Shown: one piece after another, positions 35,726 through 44,794 of the stretch
How positions within the stretch are numbered: position 1 is the stretch's first letter
Layout of the letters: every line of letters begins with the position of its first letter
DNA from: Bradyrhizobium sp. B124
GTDB lineage: Bacteria; Pseudomonadota; Alphaproteobacteria; Rhizobiales; Xanthobacteraceae
NCBI RefSeq assembly: GCF_038967635.1
Contig: NZ_CP152413.1
Location: 5,832,001 to 5,896,000, forward strand
Reading direction: 5' to 3'
Length of the DNA stretch: 64,000 bases
The notes under the pieces: generated by a model
The model's input: the letters and a program-made list of their open reading frames with translations, nothing else
Told to the model about the DNA's origin: nothing
Databases searched by the model: none
Made by a program: the position numbers and the translations under genes

Positions 35726-36984
35726 CATCAGCTCAGAAATCGCCGATCTGGCACCCGTTCACCCAGCACGCTCTGCACGGCGAGATGACAAGGATCGTGC
35801 GCGGGGAGGGCGCCTATCTCTACACCGCGGACGACCGCCGGATCATCGATGCGATCTCATCCTGGTGGGTGGTGACCCATGGCCATTGCCATCCGCATAT
35901 CGTACGCGCGATCCAGAACCAGGCGGAACAGCTCAACCAGATCATCTTTGCCGGCCATACCCACGATCCGGCGGAAGAGGTTGCGGCGCAGCTCCTGAAG
36001 CTGGCGCCGCGTGGCCTCGACTATGTGTTCTTCTCCGACTCTGGATCTACCAGCGTGGAAGTGGCGCTGAAGATGGCGCTCGGCTACTGGCACAATATCG
36101 GCGTGCCGCGCATGCGCATCATCGTCATGCAGCACTCCTACCACGGCGACACCGTGGGGACGATGTCGGTCGGCGCACGCGGCGTCTTCAACAAGGCCTA
36201 TGAGCCGCTGCTGTTCGATGTCGAATCAATCCCGTTTCCGGCCGCCGGCCACGAGCAGGCGACACTCGATGCGCTCGACGCCGCGTGCAAGACGGAAGCC
36301 GCGGCCGCATTCATTGTCGAACCGCTGATCCTCGGCGCGGGCGGGATGCTGATGTATCCGCCCTGGGTGCTGAAGGAAATGAAGCGCATCTGCGAGGCCT
36401 CCGATGTGCTGTTCATTGCCGATGAGGTGATGACCGGCTGGGGCCGCACCGGCACATTGTTCGCGTGCGAGCAAGCCGACGTCACGCCGGACATCGCCTG
36501 CTATTCGAAGGGCCTCACCGGCGGATCGCTGCCGCTCGCAGTGACGCTCTGCCGCGCCGAGATCTACGACGCGCATTATTCCAGCGATCGTTCGCGAACC
36601 TTCTTCCATTCCAGTTCCTATACGGCAAACCCGGTCGCCTGCGCCGCCGCAAGGGCAAACCTCGAACTCTGGCAGCGCGGCGCGGGCGAGCGCACAGCCC
36701 CGCTCGCCGCGATGCAGGAGCGCCTGATCGCACCATTCCGCGCCGACGCACGCTTTGAGAACGTCCGCCGCACCGGCACCATCACCGCGCTTGACTTGAA
36801 GGCAAGCGATGCCGGCTATCTCGCAGGCATCGGTCCAAAGCTTCAGGCCTTCTTCGCGCGTCGAAACCTGCTGCTGCGCCCGCTCGGCAACACAATCTAC
36901 GTCATGCCGCCCTACTGCGTGACGGAGGCTGATATCGTTGAGATTTATGCCGCGATCGCGGACGCAGCCGAGGAGCTGGCCTGA
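35722..36984 (+). CDS. bioA: Adenosylmethionine-8-amino-7-oxononanoate aminotransferase BioA
   Basis: A 420-residue class-III aminotransferase that converts KAPA to DAPA using SAM as amino donor. It shows IWHPFTQH near the N-terminus, [27 protein letters not shown] with the PLP Asp, and CYSKGLTGG with the PLP lysine Lys263. The start at 35722 overlaps the bioD stop; the longer frame from 35458 lies within bioD. No pimeloyl-forming genes (bioC/bioH/bioZ) are in the window, so that step is encoded elsewhere. Confidence 0.95.
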   Translation: MTSAQKSPIWHPFTQHALHGEMTRIVRGEGAYLYTADDRRIIDAISSWWVVTHGHCHPHIVRAIQNQAEQLNQIIFAGHTHDPAEEVAAQLLKLAPRGLDYVFFSDSGSTSVEVALKMALGYWHNIGVPRMRIIVMQHSYHGDTVGTMSVGARGVFNKAYEPLLFDVESIPFPAAGHEQATLDALDAACKTEAAAAFIVEPLILGAGGMLMYPPWVLKEMKRICEASDVLFIADEVMTGWGRTGTLFACEQADVTPDIACYSKGLTGGSLPLAVTLCRAEIYDAHYSSDRSRTFFHSSSYTANPVACAAARANLELWQRGAGERTAPLAAMQERLIAPFRADARFENVRRTGTITALDLKASDAGYLAGIGPKLQAFFARRNLLLRPLGNTIYVMPPYCVTEADIVEIYAAIADAAEELA

Positions 36985-37026
36985 CGGTACGCCTTGCGCT
37001 CCTGAAATCCCGTGACTGACGATTTG

Positions 37027-37052
37027 CATCGCGTGCTGTTCTGCACGCGATG
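37027..37052 (+). terminator. Hairpin terminator after bioA
   Basis: A perfect 10-bp stem (CATCGCGTGC / GCACGCGATG) with a TGTTCT loop, 42 nt after the bioA stop codon. GGTTCT follows; no long U tract. Confidence 0.6.
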
Positions 37053-37066
37053 GGTTCTCATACGAA

Positions 37067-37094
37067 ATCGGCGTGCCGTTGCGGGCACGCCGAT
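37067..37094 (-). terminator. Hairpin terminator for the convergent YXWGXW gene
   Basis: An 11-bp stem (ATCGGCGTGCC / GGCACGCCGAT) with a 6-nt loop, 8 nt beyond the stop codon of the minus-strand gene. TTTCG follows on the minus strand. Together with 37027 it gives back-to-back terminators. Confidence 0.65.
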
Positions 37095-37102
37095 AGGCTG
37101 GA

Positions 37103-38449
37103 TCACGCGTGCCTGTGTGGCGCTGGCCGCGCAGCGGGATGCTGCGGCCGCGGCGCAGGATGGGGCCGCGGAGCCGGCCGCGACACATGCGGTGGCGGCG
37201 GACGCCGGGGCGGCGGCGGAGCCCGGTGCACAGCCGCTTGCGCGACGCGCGGCGCCGGCGGATGCGCGGCCGGGCGTGGCGCGGGTGGTGCGTGCTGTGC
37301 GATCTGCGGTCTCGGCGCATGCACGGCTGGCGCTGCGACGGGCGGTGCCGGAGCGGGATGGTTGACGGCAACAGGCCGAGCGTGTCCCGTCGGCAGTGCG
37401 TGTACAGCCGGCGAAGCGCTTGCCGCAGGCAAGGCGTGTCCCGTTGTCGACGCGTGTGCCGGCGGTAGCGCGTTTCCGGCCGGCAGGGCGTGTCCTGTCG
37501 TCGTTGTCTGTGCTTGCGGCAGCGCGTTTCCGGAAGGCAGGGCGTGCCCCGTCGGCGATGCAGGTGTTGCCGGCAGAGCGTTTCCGCTCGGCAGAGCGTG
37601 TCCTGGCGGCAGGGCATTTCCTGTCGGCAGGGCGTGTGTTGGCGGCAGCGCATTCCCTGACGGCGGAGCGTGTCCTGTCGCGGGTTGCGCATGCCGGGGC
37701 GGCGGCGCCGCGATCGGCTTGCCCGGGTGCGCGGCGATCACGCCGGCGCCGCTGAACCGTGCCGCGTGCGCGGTCGCCGCGATCGCCGGGTGACCATGAT
37801 TGCTGGCGAGCGCCAGCGCCGGATCCTTCATCGCCGCTTCGGCGTGCCGCGTCTGCTCGCCGGTCGCAGCCACGTGGTGCTCGCTCGCGGCCGCGACCTG
37901 CTGCGGCGTCGGTCTCACCGTGGTGCCACCGGTGCCGCCGTTGTAGCTGACGTTGGTCGTGTTGTTGACGACGGTCTTGTTGTAGACGTTGGTGACCGAG
38001 ACATTCGTGATGTTGGTGACGGAGCGGTTGTAGAAGAAGCTGCCGCCGCGCCAATAGCCGCCTTCATAGCCGATGCCGGTGTAGCCGAAGCCATAAGAGA
38101 TGCCGCCATAGAAGCCGACGGTCGCTCCCCAATAACCGGCGTGGAAGGCGTAGACGCCATCGTTCCAGCCCCAATAGCCGGGTGTCCAGAGCAACTCAGG
38201 CGCGGGCGGAAGCACCCACGTGCCGGGAACCCAGTAGTAACCGATATCGTCGCTCCACGCCCAATAGCCGGGAGTCCAGATGTAGCCCTCGCCGGGGATC
38301 GGCGGCTGCTCGTAGACCGGCAAGGGCGGCGGTGCTGCATCGACGCTGATGCCGATGCCGATGGCAAGCTGCGCGCGCGCAGCGTGAGGTGGAGAGAGAC
38401 AGCAGAGGCTGAGAGCTAAGGCGAAAGGCAGTCCGGCGATGCGGCGCAT
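37103..38449 (-). CDS. Secreted YXWGXW-repeat protein with Pro/Ala/His-rich repeats
   Basis: A 448-residue exported protein. The signal peptide covers about residues 1-27 (ending AARA). Residues about 45-140 carry aromatic repeats of the YXWGXW type (YIWTPGYWAW, LLWTPGYWGW and similar). Then an Asn/Thr/Val-rich segment (SVTNITNVSVTNVYNKT, about 143-165) follows. Residues about 258-358 are tandem GHALPxGNALPP-type units, and the tail (about 370-448) is Pro/His/Arg-rich. YXWGXW proteins are envelope-associated with unknown function. The low-complexity C-terminal half is likely disordered and prone to length change. Confidence 0.8.
   Translation of the reverse strand: MRRIAGLPFALALSLCCLSPPHAARAQLAIGIGISVDAAPPPLPVYEQPPIPGEGYIWTPGYWAWSDDIGYYWVPGTWVLPPAPELLWTPGYWGWNDGVYAFHAGYWGATVGFYGGISYGFGYTGIGYEGGYWRGGSFFYNRSVTNITNVSVTNVYNKTVVNNTTNVSYNGGTGGTTVRPTPQQVAAASEHHVAATGEQTRHAEAAMKDPALALASNHGHPAIAATAHAARFSGAGVIAAHPGKPIAAPPPRHAQPATGHAPPSGNALPPTHALPTGNALPPGHALPSGNALPATPASPTGHALPSGNALPQAQTTTTGHALPAGNALPPAHASTTGHALPAASASPAVHALPTGHARPVAVNHPAPAPPVAAPAVHAPRPQIAQHAPPAPRPAAHPPAPRVAQAAVHRAPPPPRRPPPPHVSRPAPRPHPAPRPQHPAARPAPHRHA
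37375..37680 (-). repeat. Coding tandem repeat encoding GHALPxGNALPP-like units
   Basis: Roughly nine degenerate 10-12-codon units inside the YXWGXW-protein gene. Units alternate (T)GHALPxG and NALPPxH segments. The DNA copies are close enough that slippage could change unit number. Confidence 0.65.
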
Positions 38450-38749
38450 GGCACATACTCCAATCTTCTTCCCCCAGCGTTGGAGTCGAATAGTGGCGCC
38501 GACATGAACCGGTTGTGAATGTTTGTGCTGACACCGTGATTTCGAGACCGCGCGACAGCGGGATCGTTAACGACGGCGTACGCAAGTCAGCTTGGTGTCA
38601 GGATGGAACGCGATCGTGCCGCTCGCGTCAGCTTCATCACTGCGCCAAATAGTCGAATTTTCGTTTTGAATTGGACGACGCCCCCCTGCGCGTCATCAAT
38701 CGATGATCGGAACAGCCGGCTCGCACAAAGCCGGGCAGGGAGGTTTGGA
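38450..38749. other. 300-bp divergent intergenic region
   Basis: It separates the minus-strand YXWGXW gene from the plus-strand MFS gene and must hold both promoters. It is relatively AT-rich near 38640-38680. CAGGGAGGTTT precedes the MFS start. I see no gene. Confidence 0.4.
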
Positions 38750-40159
38750 ATGGCGCGATCCGCCGACATCGACATCAACGCGGGCGCGCGCCTCGACAGG
38801 CTGCCGATCTGCGGATTCCACTGGCGTATCCTGGCCCTGATCGGCGCCGGCATGTTCCTCGATGCATTCGACATCTATCTGGCCGGCGGTGTGCTGGGCG
38901 CGGTGCTCAAGGAAGGCTGGTCGACGCTCGAGCTCAACGCCGCATTTGTCTCCGCGACCTTTGTCGGAATGACGATCGGCGCCTGGTTCTCCGGCATCCT
39001 TGGCGACCGCTTCGGTCGCCGCTTCTCCTACCAGATGAACCTTGCGATCTTCGGCCTCGCGTCGATCGCCGCCGCCTTCGCGCCCAGCATGACGGTTCTG
39101 ATCGGCCTGCGCTTCATCATCGGCATCGGCCTCGGCGCCGAGATCGTGGTCGGCTACGCGACCTTGACCGAGTTCGTGCCGGCCACCTCGCGCGGCCGCT
39201 GGATCGGGCTGCTCGCCGTGATCACCAACTTCTCGCTGTTCGCGTCATCCATGATCGGCCTGTGGGTGATCCCGACGCTGGGGTGGCGCTACATGTTCGC
39301 TCTCGTCGGCCTCCTCGCGATGATCGTCTGGTTCTTGCGCAAGTCGATGCCGGAATCGCCGCGTTGGCTCGCCGCCAACGGCCGCGCCGACGAGGCCGAG
39401 GCAATTCTTTCGGCGATCGAAGCGGAGGCCGCGCGCAAGGGAACGCTGGCTCCCGTCGCCGCCGGCGCGCCGGCGCAGGAATCGCCCGGTGCGGTCTGGC
39501 GCCTGTTCCAGCCGCCGTATCTCGCGCGCACGCTGCTCGGCAGCCTGCTGCACATCGTCGTCGGCTTCAGTCTCTACGGGTTCATCGGCTGGCTGCCGAC
39601 GTTCATGGTCAAGGGCGGCCACAGCGTGGTCTCCTCGCTGGGCTACACCACCGTGATGGCGCTGGGTGGTCCGGTCGGATCGCTGATCGGGCTCGTGCTG
39701 GCGGACCGGCTCGGACGCAAGCTCTCGATCGTCTGCTCGTCGATTGCGGCTGCCGCGCTCGGCATTGCCTATCCGTACATGCCGGACGGTGTTGCACTCG
39801 CGGGCGTCGGCTTCCTGCTGGTCACCGCGATCTACGTCATGCTGGCGACGGGATTTGCAATGCATGTCCCCGAACTGTTCCCGACGCGCTACCGGCTTCG
39901 CGGCACGGCGATCTGCGCCACGTCCGGACGGATCGCGACCGCGCTGGTCCAGTACGTCGTTGTCGCGATCTTCGCCTGGCAAGGGTTGACCGGCGTGTTG
40001 ACGACCCTGGCCGGCATCCTCGTGTTCCAGGCCGTGGTGTTTCTCATGTTCGGATTCGAAACCAAGGGACGCTCGCTGGAGGACGCGTCGGCCGTCACGA
40101 ACGCCGAGGCAGGACATCCATCGTCGATCGCACGGAGGCCGGCGGACATCGGCGCCTAA
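38750..40159 (+). CDS. MFS transporter, sugar/metabolite:H+ symporter type
   Basis: A 469-residue, 12-helix major-facilitator protein. Landmarks are the TM1 segment FLDAFDIYLAGGVLGAVL, the loop 2-3 motif GDRFGRR, the RGRW after TM5, a mirrored ADRLGRK in the second half, and PELFPTRYRLRGTA. This places it with the sugar-porter / AAHS-like metabolite symporters. ATG 38750 has GGGAGG upstream; the frame from 38603 begins before the promoter. Its stop overlaps the convergent LysR gene's stop by 4 bp. It may import the substrate of the nearby CoA-transferase operon. Confidence 0.88.
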   Translation: MARSADIDINAGARLDRLPICGFHWRILALIGAGMFLDAFDIYLAGGVLGAVLKEGWSTLELNAAFVSATFVGMTIGAWFSGILGDRFGRRFSYQMNLAIFGLASIAAAFAPSMTVLIGLRFIIGIGLGAEIVVGYATLTEFVPATSRGRWIGLLAVITNFSLFASSMIGLWVIPTLGWRYMFALVGLLAMIVWFLRKSMPESPRWLAANGRADEAEAILSAIEAEAARKGTLAPVAAGAPAQESPGAVWRLFQPPYLARTLLGSLLHIVVGFSLYGFIGWLPTFMVKGGHSVVSSLGYTTVMALGGPVGSLIGLVLADRLGRKLSIVCSSIAAAALGIAYPYMPDGVALAGVGFLLVTAIYVMLATGFAMHVPELFPTRYRLRGTAICATSGRIATALVQYVVVAIFAWQGLTGVLTTLAGILVFQAVVFLMFGFETKGRSLEDASAVTNAEAGHPSSIARRPADIGA

Positions 40160-41058
40160 CTCAGATCGGAGCAGGCCGCCCTGAGCCGATCGCGGAGCCA
40201 GCCGTTGGCATTGCTCTGATCGTATCGGCGATGCCAGTACAACATCCAGTCGAACGGTGCGGACTCGAACGGCAGTTCCTCCATCCGCAGACCGTCGTCC
40301 ATCAACACGGCGGCGAGATGCCTCGGCATCACCGCGAGCAGATCGGTGCTTTTCAAGACATGAGGTACGACCAGCCAATGCGGCACGTTCAGCGCGATGC
40401 GTCTCCGATGGCCGCGTTCGGCGAGCACGTCGTCGACGAAACGAAGGTCGGTTGGGCTCATCGAGACCTTCATGTGCTCCTGCGCGATGAAGCGCTCGAA
40501 GGTCAGCCGCCCGCGCTTGATCTGGTGACCGCTCCGCATCAGGCAGACCATGCGGTCGTGCAGCAGCGTCTCGGAACGGATCGATGCGGAATGCTCGAGC
40601 CCCATGCTGACCGCGACGTCGATCTCGTCCCGTTCCAGCGCATCGATCGTCAAAGCGGGTGGCAGATGGATCGTGTTGTAGGAAATCCGCGCATCGGGCG
40701 TCCGCGCCGCGGCGAGTCGCGGCAGCAGCAGGCATGCAAGAATATCCGACATCCTGATCGTGAAGGTGCGCTCCGTCCGGTTTGGATCGAAGCCGGCGTC
40801 GCTCGCCATCACCCGCTCGACCTGGCGCAGCACCTGGCGCAGCGGCTCCGCCAGTTCGGTGGCGCGGGGCGTCGGCTTCATCCCGCTCGTCGTCCGCACC
40901 AGCAGCTCGTCCTCGAACATCGCACGCAGCCGGTTGAGTGCGTTGCTCATCGCAGGTTGACTGAGGCCGACGCGGTCGGCTGCCTTGGTGACATGACGCT
41001 CGGTCAGCAGTGCGTCCAGCGCGACGAGCAGATTGAGGTCGATGGATCGGAGGTTCAT
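40156..41058 (-). CDS. LysR-family transcriptional regulator
   Basis: A 300-residue LysR-type regulator. The N-terminal HTH (residues 1-60: MNLRSIDLNLLVALDALLTERHV, then DRVGLSQPAMSNALNRLR) is typical of the NodD/PbpR-like branch. An effector-binding domain follows from about residue 90. ATG 41058 is preferred over 41070 because MNLRSIDLNLL is the standard start of this branch. It is divergent from the HAD/CoA-transferase/thioesterase operon and probably controls it. The MFS transporter is convergent. Confidence 0.88.
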   Translation of the reverse strand: MNLRSIDLNLLVALDALLTERHVTKAADRVGLSQPAMSNALNRLRAMFEDELLVRTTSGMKPTPRATELAEPLRQVLRQVERVMASDAGFDPNRTERTFTIRMSDILACLLLPRLAAARTPDARISYNTIHLPPALTIDALERDEIDVAVSMGLEHSASIRSETLLHDRMVCLMRSGHQIKRGRLTFERFIAQEHMKVSMSPTDLRFVDDVLAERGHRRRIALNVPHWLVVPHVLKSTDLLAVMPRHLAAVLMDDGLRMEELPFESAPFDWMLYWHRRYDQSNANGWLRDRLRAACSDLS

Positions 41059-41071
41059 GCCGTCATTCATA

Positions 41072-41084
41072 TCGTGAATAACGA
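41072..41084. promoter_or_regulatory. Candidate LysR box (T-N11-A)
   Basis: TCGT-GAATA-ACGA, a perfect 4-bp dyad with a 5-nt centre, in the T-N11-A format of LysR sites. It lies in the short gap between the divergent LysR and HAD genes. Confidence 0.5.
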
Positions 41085-41154
41085 GAGATCACAAATCCAT
41101 TTCATTTATGGCGATGCGGCGCGTATCCAATCGATCTGAACCAAGGAGGCACCA

Positions 41155-41856
41155 ATGGATTCCGAGACGATCAAGCGCGAAGTGAAGATCTGCATGTTCG
41201 ATCAGTACGGCACGGTCGTCGACATGCAGGGCGGCCTGACCAGGATCGCGACGCCGTTCCTTCAGAAGAAAGGCTGGAAGGGCGATCCGAATTCCTTCGT
41301 TACATGGTGGCGCCGCACCCATTTCGAGAACTCGATGATCGATGCGCTGCTGCATCGCGAGCACACGCCCTATCGCGAGATCGGGCATCGCGCGGTGTCG
41401 CACGTGATGGATCGCGCCAAGATCGACTACACGGTGGATGAGGTGCGTTATCTCGTCGGCGAGATCGAGAAGCTGGTGCCGTTTCCGGAAGTGCCGGAAG
41501 CGCTCGCGCGGCTGCAAGCCAAATACAAGCTGGTGGTGCTGTCGAACGGCGATCCCGACATGCTCGAGACCGCAAAGCAGTACCACAAGGTCCCATTCGA
41601 TCGCGTGATCTCGGTGGCGGAAGCGAATTCGTTCAAGCCGCATGTCGCGACCTACACCAAGGCTGCCGAGATCATGGGCGTGAAGCCCGATCGAGTGCTG
41701 TTCGTGGCCAATCATGCCTTCGACTGCATCGGCGCCAAGTCCGCCGGCATGCGGACGGCCTTCATCGACCGGCGCAGCCGCCCGTTCGGCATCACGCCAC
41801 ACCAGCCTGACATCCTGGTGCCGTCGATGAAGGACCTCGCCGATGCGATCGTCTGA
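41155..41856 (+). CDS. HAD-superfamily hydrolase, haloacid dehalogenase type II-like
   Basis: A 233-residue cytoplasmic HAD protein. Motif I FDQYGTVVD has nucleophilic Asp16, motif II is VVLSNGD, the motif III Lys lies in FKPH, and motif IV corresponds to FVANHAFDCIGAKSAG. The FDxYGT and SNGD forms are those of (S)-2-haloacid dehalogenases, which replace halogen by hydroxyl on 2-haloacids. GGAGG precedes the start. The stop codon lies 14 bp inside the CoA-transferase gene. Dehalogenase activity is an inference from motifs. Confidence 0.85.
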   Translation: MDSETIKREVKICMFDQYGTVVDMQGGLTRIATPFLQKKGWKGDPNSFVTWWRRTHFENSMIDALLHREHTPYREIGHRAVSHVMDRAKIDYTVDEVRYLVGEIEKLVPFPEVPEALARLQAKYKLVVLSNGDPDMLETAKQYHKVPFDRVISVAEANSFKPHVATYTKAAEIMGVKPDRVLFVANHAFDCIGAKSAGMRTAFIDRRSRPFGITPHQPDILVPSMKDLADAIV

Positions 41857-43081
41857 TCGCGAGCCGCTCTCCGGCATCAGGGTTCTCGACCTCTGCCGCG
41901 TGGTCTCCGGCCCCTTTGCCACGATGCAGCTCGGCGATCTCGGCGCCGACATCGTCAAGATCGAGGATCCGCGGCAGGGCGACGAAAGCCGCCGCTACGG
42001 GCCGCCCTTCATCGGCGGCGAGAGCGCGTATTTCCTGTCGGTGAACCGCAACAAGCGCAGTTGCGCCATCGATCTGAAGTCGCCGGCGGGGCGCGATGCG
42101 GTGCTCGATCTTGCGTCCGCGGCCGACGTCGTGATTGAGAATTTTCGCCCGGGCACGCTCGACAAATGGGGGCTCGGCTTCGACGTGTTGCGGGCCCGCA
42201 AGTCCGACATCATCCTGTGCAGCATCTCGGGGTTCGGCCGCACCGGTGCGGACGCCTTGCGCCCCGGCTACGATCTGATCCTGCAGGGCGAATCCGGCGT
42301 GATGGACATCACCGGTGATCCCATGGGGCCGCCGACCAAGGTCGGCACCTCGATCGCCGATCTCGTCACCGGGTTGTATGCGTCGCATTCGGTGCTCGCC
42401 GCCTTGATGCGGAAGAACCGCACGGGCGAGGGCGGACGGGTCGACGTCTCCATGCTCGACGCCATGGCATCGCTGCTGACGTTCAACGCCGGCATGTACT
42501 TCGCCACGGGGCAAAGCCCGCGGCGCCGGGGCAACGTCCATCCGACCATCAGCCCGTACGAACCGTTCGAGGCGAGTGACGGCTGGATCAATGTCGGGGT
42601 CGCGAACGACAAGTTCTGGGCGGCCTTTTGCGACGTCATCGGCCGGCCGGAGCTGCGCGAAGATAGCCGCTTCGCAACCGCCCCGAAGCGCGCGGCGAGC
42701 CGGAACGATCTCGTCGCGGTCCTCGCCCCCATCTTCGCCGGCAGGAGTCGCGCCGATTGGCTGCAGGCGCTCGCCGTGGCCGGCATTCCGTGCGGTGCGA
42801 TCAAGTCGGTCGGCGAGGTCTGCGAGACGCCGCAACTTACCGAGCGCGGCATGGTCCAGACCGTCCGTCATCCGGCCGCGGGGGATGTGAGGTTCATAGC
42901 CCGGCCGACGCGGTTCGGCGACGAGCCGCCGGCGCCGTCCACGCCGCCGCCGATGCTCGGCGAACACACAAGCGAGGTGCTTGCGGAATGGTGCGGCTGG
43001 ACCGACGATCGGCTCGAGAGATTCGCGGTCGAAGGCGCGTTCGGAGACTTTGGACGGAGCTTCGTGCGATCGCCCAAGTGA
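41843..43081 (+). CDS. CaiB/BaiF family CoA-transferase
   Basis: A 412-residue family-III CoA-transferase that moves CoA between carboxylic acids. Landmarks are LSGIRVLDLCRVVSGPFATMQLGDLGADIVKIE, ENFRPGTLDKWGLG, and the predicted catalytic Asp173 in TSIADLVTGLYASHSVLAAL. It also has HPTISPYEPFEASDGWI. It overlaps the HAD gene by 14 bp and precedes a thioesterase gene by 25 bp, which suggests a pathway that activates, processes and releases an acyl group. Confidence 0.9.
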   Translation: MRSSDREPLSGIRVLDLCRVVSGPFATMQLGDLGADIVKIEDPRQGDESRRYGPPFIGGESAYFLSVNRNKRSCAIDLKSPAGRDAVLDLASAADVVIENFRPGTLDKWGLGFDVLRARKSDIILCSISGFGRTGADALRPGYDLILQGESGVMDITGDPMGPPTKVGTSIADLVTGLYASHSVLAALMRKNRTGEGGRVDVSMLDAMASLLTFNAGMYFATGQSPRRRGNVHPTISPYEPFEASDGWINVGVANDKFWAAFCDVIGRPELREDSRFATAPKRAASRNDLVAVLAPIFAGRSRADWLQALAVAGIPCGAIKSVGEVCETPQLTERGMVQTVRHPAAGDVRFIARPTRFGDEPPAPSTPPPMLGEHTSEVLAEWCGWTDDRLERFAVEGAFGDFGRSFVRSPK

Positions 43082-43106
43082 ATATCGTGATCAAGCGAGT
43101 GTCGTC

Positions 43107-43529
43107 ATGAGAGATATCGCCGAGCAGATGATGCGTCGCGCTGTCGCGGACGAGCGGCAGGAATTCGGGTCGTTCTTCCTGTCGCGCTTCTTCGGCCTCG
43201 AGATCGCCTACCAAAGCGAGGCGTGCATCGTCTCGTTCGACATCGAGGGGCCGCTGTTCAACCCGCAAGGCACCTTGCACGGCGGGGTTCTCGCAACCGC
43301 GCTCGATATCTCGATGGGGCATCTGGTCAACCACGTCGCCGGTGCCGGCACCACGCTCGAGATGAAGGTGCAGTATCTCGCCGCGGTCCGCGAAGGGCGC
43401 GTGACCTGTCACGCGACCTTCCTGAAGCGCGGCCGGAAGACCTTCTTCGTGCAATCCCAGGCCTCCACCGCAGCCGGCGAGCCGATCGCGCATGCCACAT
43501 CGACTTGGCAACTGCTGAGCCGAGGCTGA
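43107..43529 (+). CDS. PaaI-type hotdog thioesterase
   Basis: A 140-residue hotdog-fold acyl-CoA thioesterase. The active-site segment is NPQGTLHGGVLATALDISMGH, with the HGG signature and the catalytic Asp on the following helix. ATG 43107 is used; the longer frame from 42981 is inside the CoA-transferase gene. It is third gene of the HAD/CoA-transferase operon, and could free CoA from its product or from dead-end acyl-CoAs. Confidence 0.88.
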   Translation: MRDIAEQMMRRAVADERQEFGSFFLSRFFGLEIAYQSEACIVSFDIEGPLFNPQGTLHGGVLATALDISMGHLVNHVAGAGTTLEMKVQYLAAVREGRVTCHATFLKRGRKTFFVQSQASTAAGEPIAHATSTWQLLSRG

Positions 43530-43782
43530 GAAGCGCGGCCGGTTCGCGTCGGGTCGTTGTCGCGCTGCCAAAACTGTGGGTTTCGCGGCGGAGCGGACCC
43601 TGGCGCGAATCTCCGATGTCTGAAAGCACGACCTCCCGAGGCCCCGTTTCTTCGTACGAAACGGCCACGAGCATTGCCAGGATCATGATCCGGTTTCATA
43701 CTCCGAACGCCGGAAGCGCATCTCCACGGCGCGGCCGGCGCGAAGATGCGAGAGGCGATACCTCAAAAGCGGAAAGACGGCG

Positions 43783-44595
43783 ATGCGGTTTCATCTCGCA
43801 TTTGCCCTTGTATCGATGGCGGCGCTGCTCGTTGATCCGACTGCCGCCACGTCGCAGGACATGTTGCGCAGCGTCGACCTCGATAGTCCCGAGATGACGA
43901 CGTCGGAGATGACGCGCGCCGAGGTCGACGCGCTCCTCAAGGCCGTGCCTCAGGGGGACCGACGCAGCGCAGATTTGGAAGGAAAGCGGCTGTCGCACCT
44001 CGATCTCTCGGGCCTCGACTTCTCCGGCGGCAACCTTCATCTCGTCAAGCTCAACCGGACCAATCTGAAAGCCGCGCGCTTCGATCGGGCCGTGCTGAAC
44101 CAGGCTTGGCTCATCGACGCAGATCTGACGGGGGCGTCGCTCGTCAAGGCGTCGCTGCTCGGCACGCAGATGCAGCGCGCCAAGCTTGGCGGCGCCGATT
44201 TGAGCGGCGCTCGCATCACCGGCGATCTATCCGGTGCCAACCTGATCGGGGCCAAGCTCGCGGGCGCGGATTTGAGCGCCGATATGCGCAACCAATCGAT
44301 GGGCCTGATGCGTGGCGTGCTCAAATCCGCCGATCTCCGGAATGCGGATCTGAGCGGCGCCAATCTCGCGCGCGCTGATCTCGAATTCGCGCAGTTGCAG
44401 AACGCCAATTTGGCGAACTGCAACCTCAGCAAGGCTGACCTTGCGGGAGCCGATCTATCTGGCGCCAATCTCGCCGGCGCCGATTTCACCGAGACCGACC
44501 TCGCGTCGACCCTCTTGCCGAGCGCGGCCGCGCTAGCAGAGGCCCGCAATCTGGACAAGGCCCGGAACTTGAACCTGGCGCGGCGGCCAGATTAG
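43783..44595 (+). CDS. Exported pentapeptide-repeat protein
   Basis: A 270-residue protein with a Sec signal peptide (about residues 1-24). Residues about 65-245 consist of A(D/N)LXX pentapeptide repeats (for example GADLSGANLAGADF), which fold as a right-handed quadrilateral beta-helix. Family members include DNA mimics such as QnrB and MfpA, but those are cytoplasmic. An exported one more likely has a structural or binding role. A low-GC leader and a 250-bp gap precede it. Function unknown. Confidence 0.82.
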   Translation: MRFHLAFALVSMAALLVDPTAATSQDMLRSVDLDSPEMTTSEMTRAEVDALLKAVPQGDRRSADLEGKRLSHLDLSGLDFSGGNLHLVKLNRTNLKAARFDRAVLNQAWLIDADLTGASLVKASLLGTQMQRAKLGGADLSGARITGDLSGANLIGAKLAGADLSADMRNQSMGLMRGVLKSADLRNADLSGANLARADLEFAQLQNANLANCNLSKADLAGADLSGANLAGADFTETDLASTLLPSAAALAEARNLDKARNLNLARRPD

Positions 44596-44673
44596 AGCGT
44601 TTTCGAGCGAAGTGGATACCGGTTCGCGTCAAGAAAACGCGTCAAAACAAAAATCTAGAGCCAACGGCTCTAG
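44595..44673. repeat. Intergenic repeat with GAGCGTTTTCGAGCGAAGTGG core
   Basis: An intergenic element of a type widespread in rhizobial genomes. It starts at the last base of the pentapeptide gene's stop codon. It includes GCGTTTT/AAAACGC arms and ends in an 8-bp hairpin CTAGAGCC-AAC-GGCTCTAG (44655-44673), which may also terminate transcription. Confidence 0.65.
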
Positions 44674-44794
44674 GGATCGAATTGCGGTGTCCTGCACCAG
44701 GACCTATATTTTGCCTTGAGAACCACGCAGCCGCTCATCGTGCGGCGGGGAGGGACCACGGTGGATGGTTGCATGTCGCACCGGAGGTGACGCC

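Noticed and set aside
37375..37680. Regularly spaced repeats considered as a CRISPR array
   Set aside because: Units are about 30-36 nt without unique spacers, they encode an in-frame peptide repeat, and no cas genes are present.
36226..37692. A 488-codon minus-strand frame full of RRQDTPCR-like repeats
   Set aside because: It is an out-of-frame reading of the YXWGXW repeat gene and the antisense of bioA; the repeats come from the coding repeat in the true frame.
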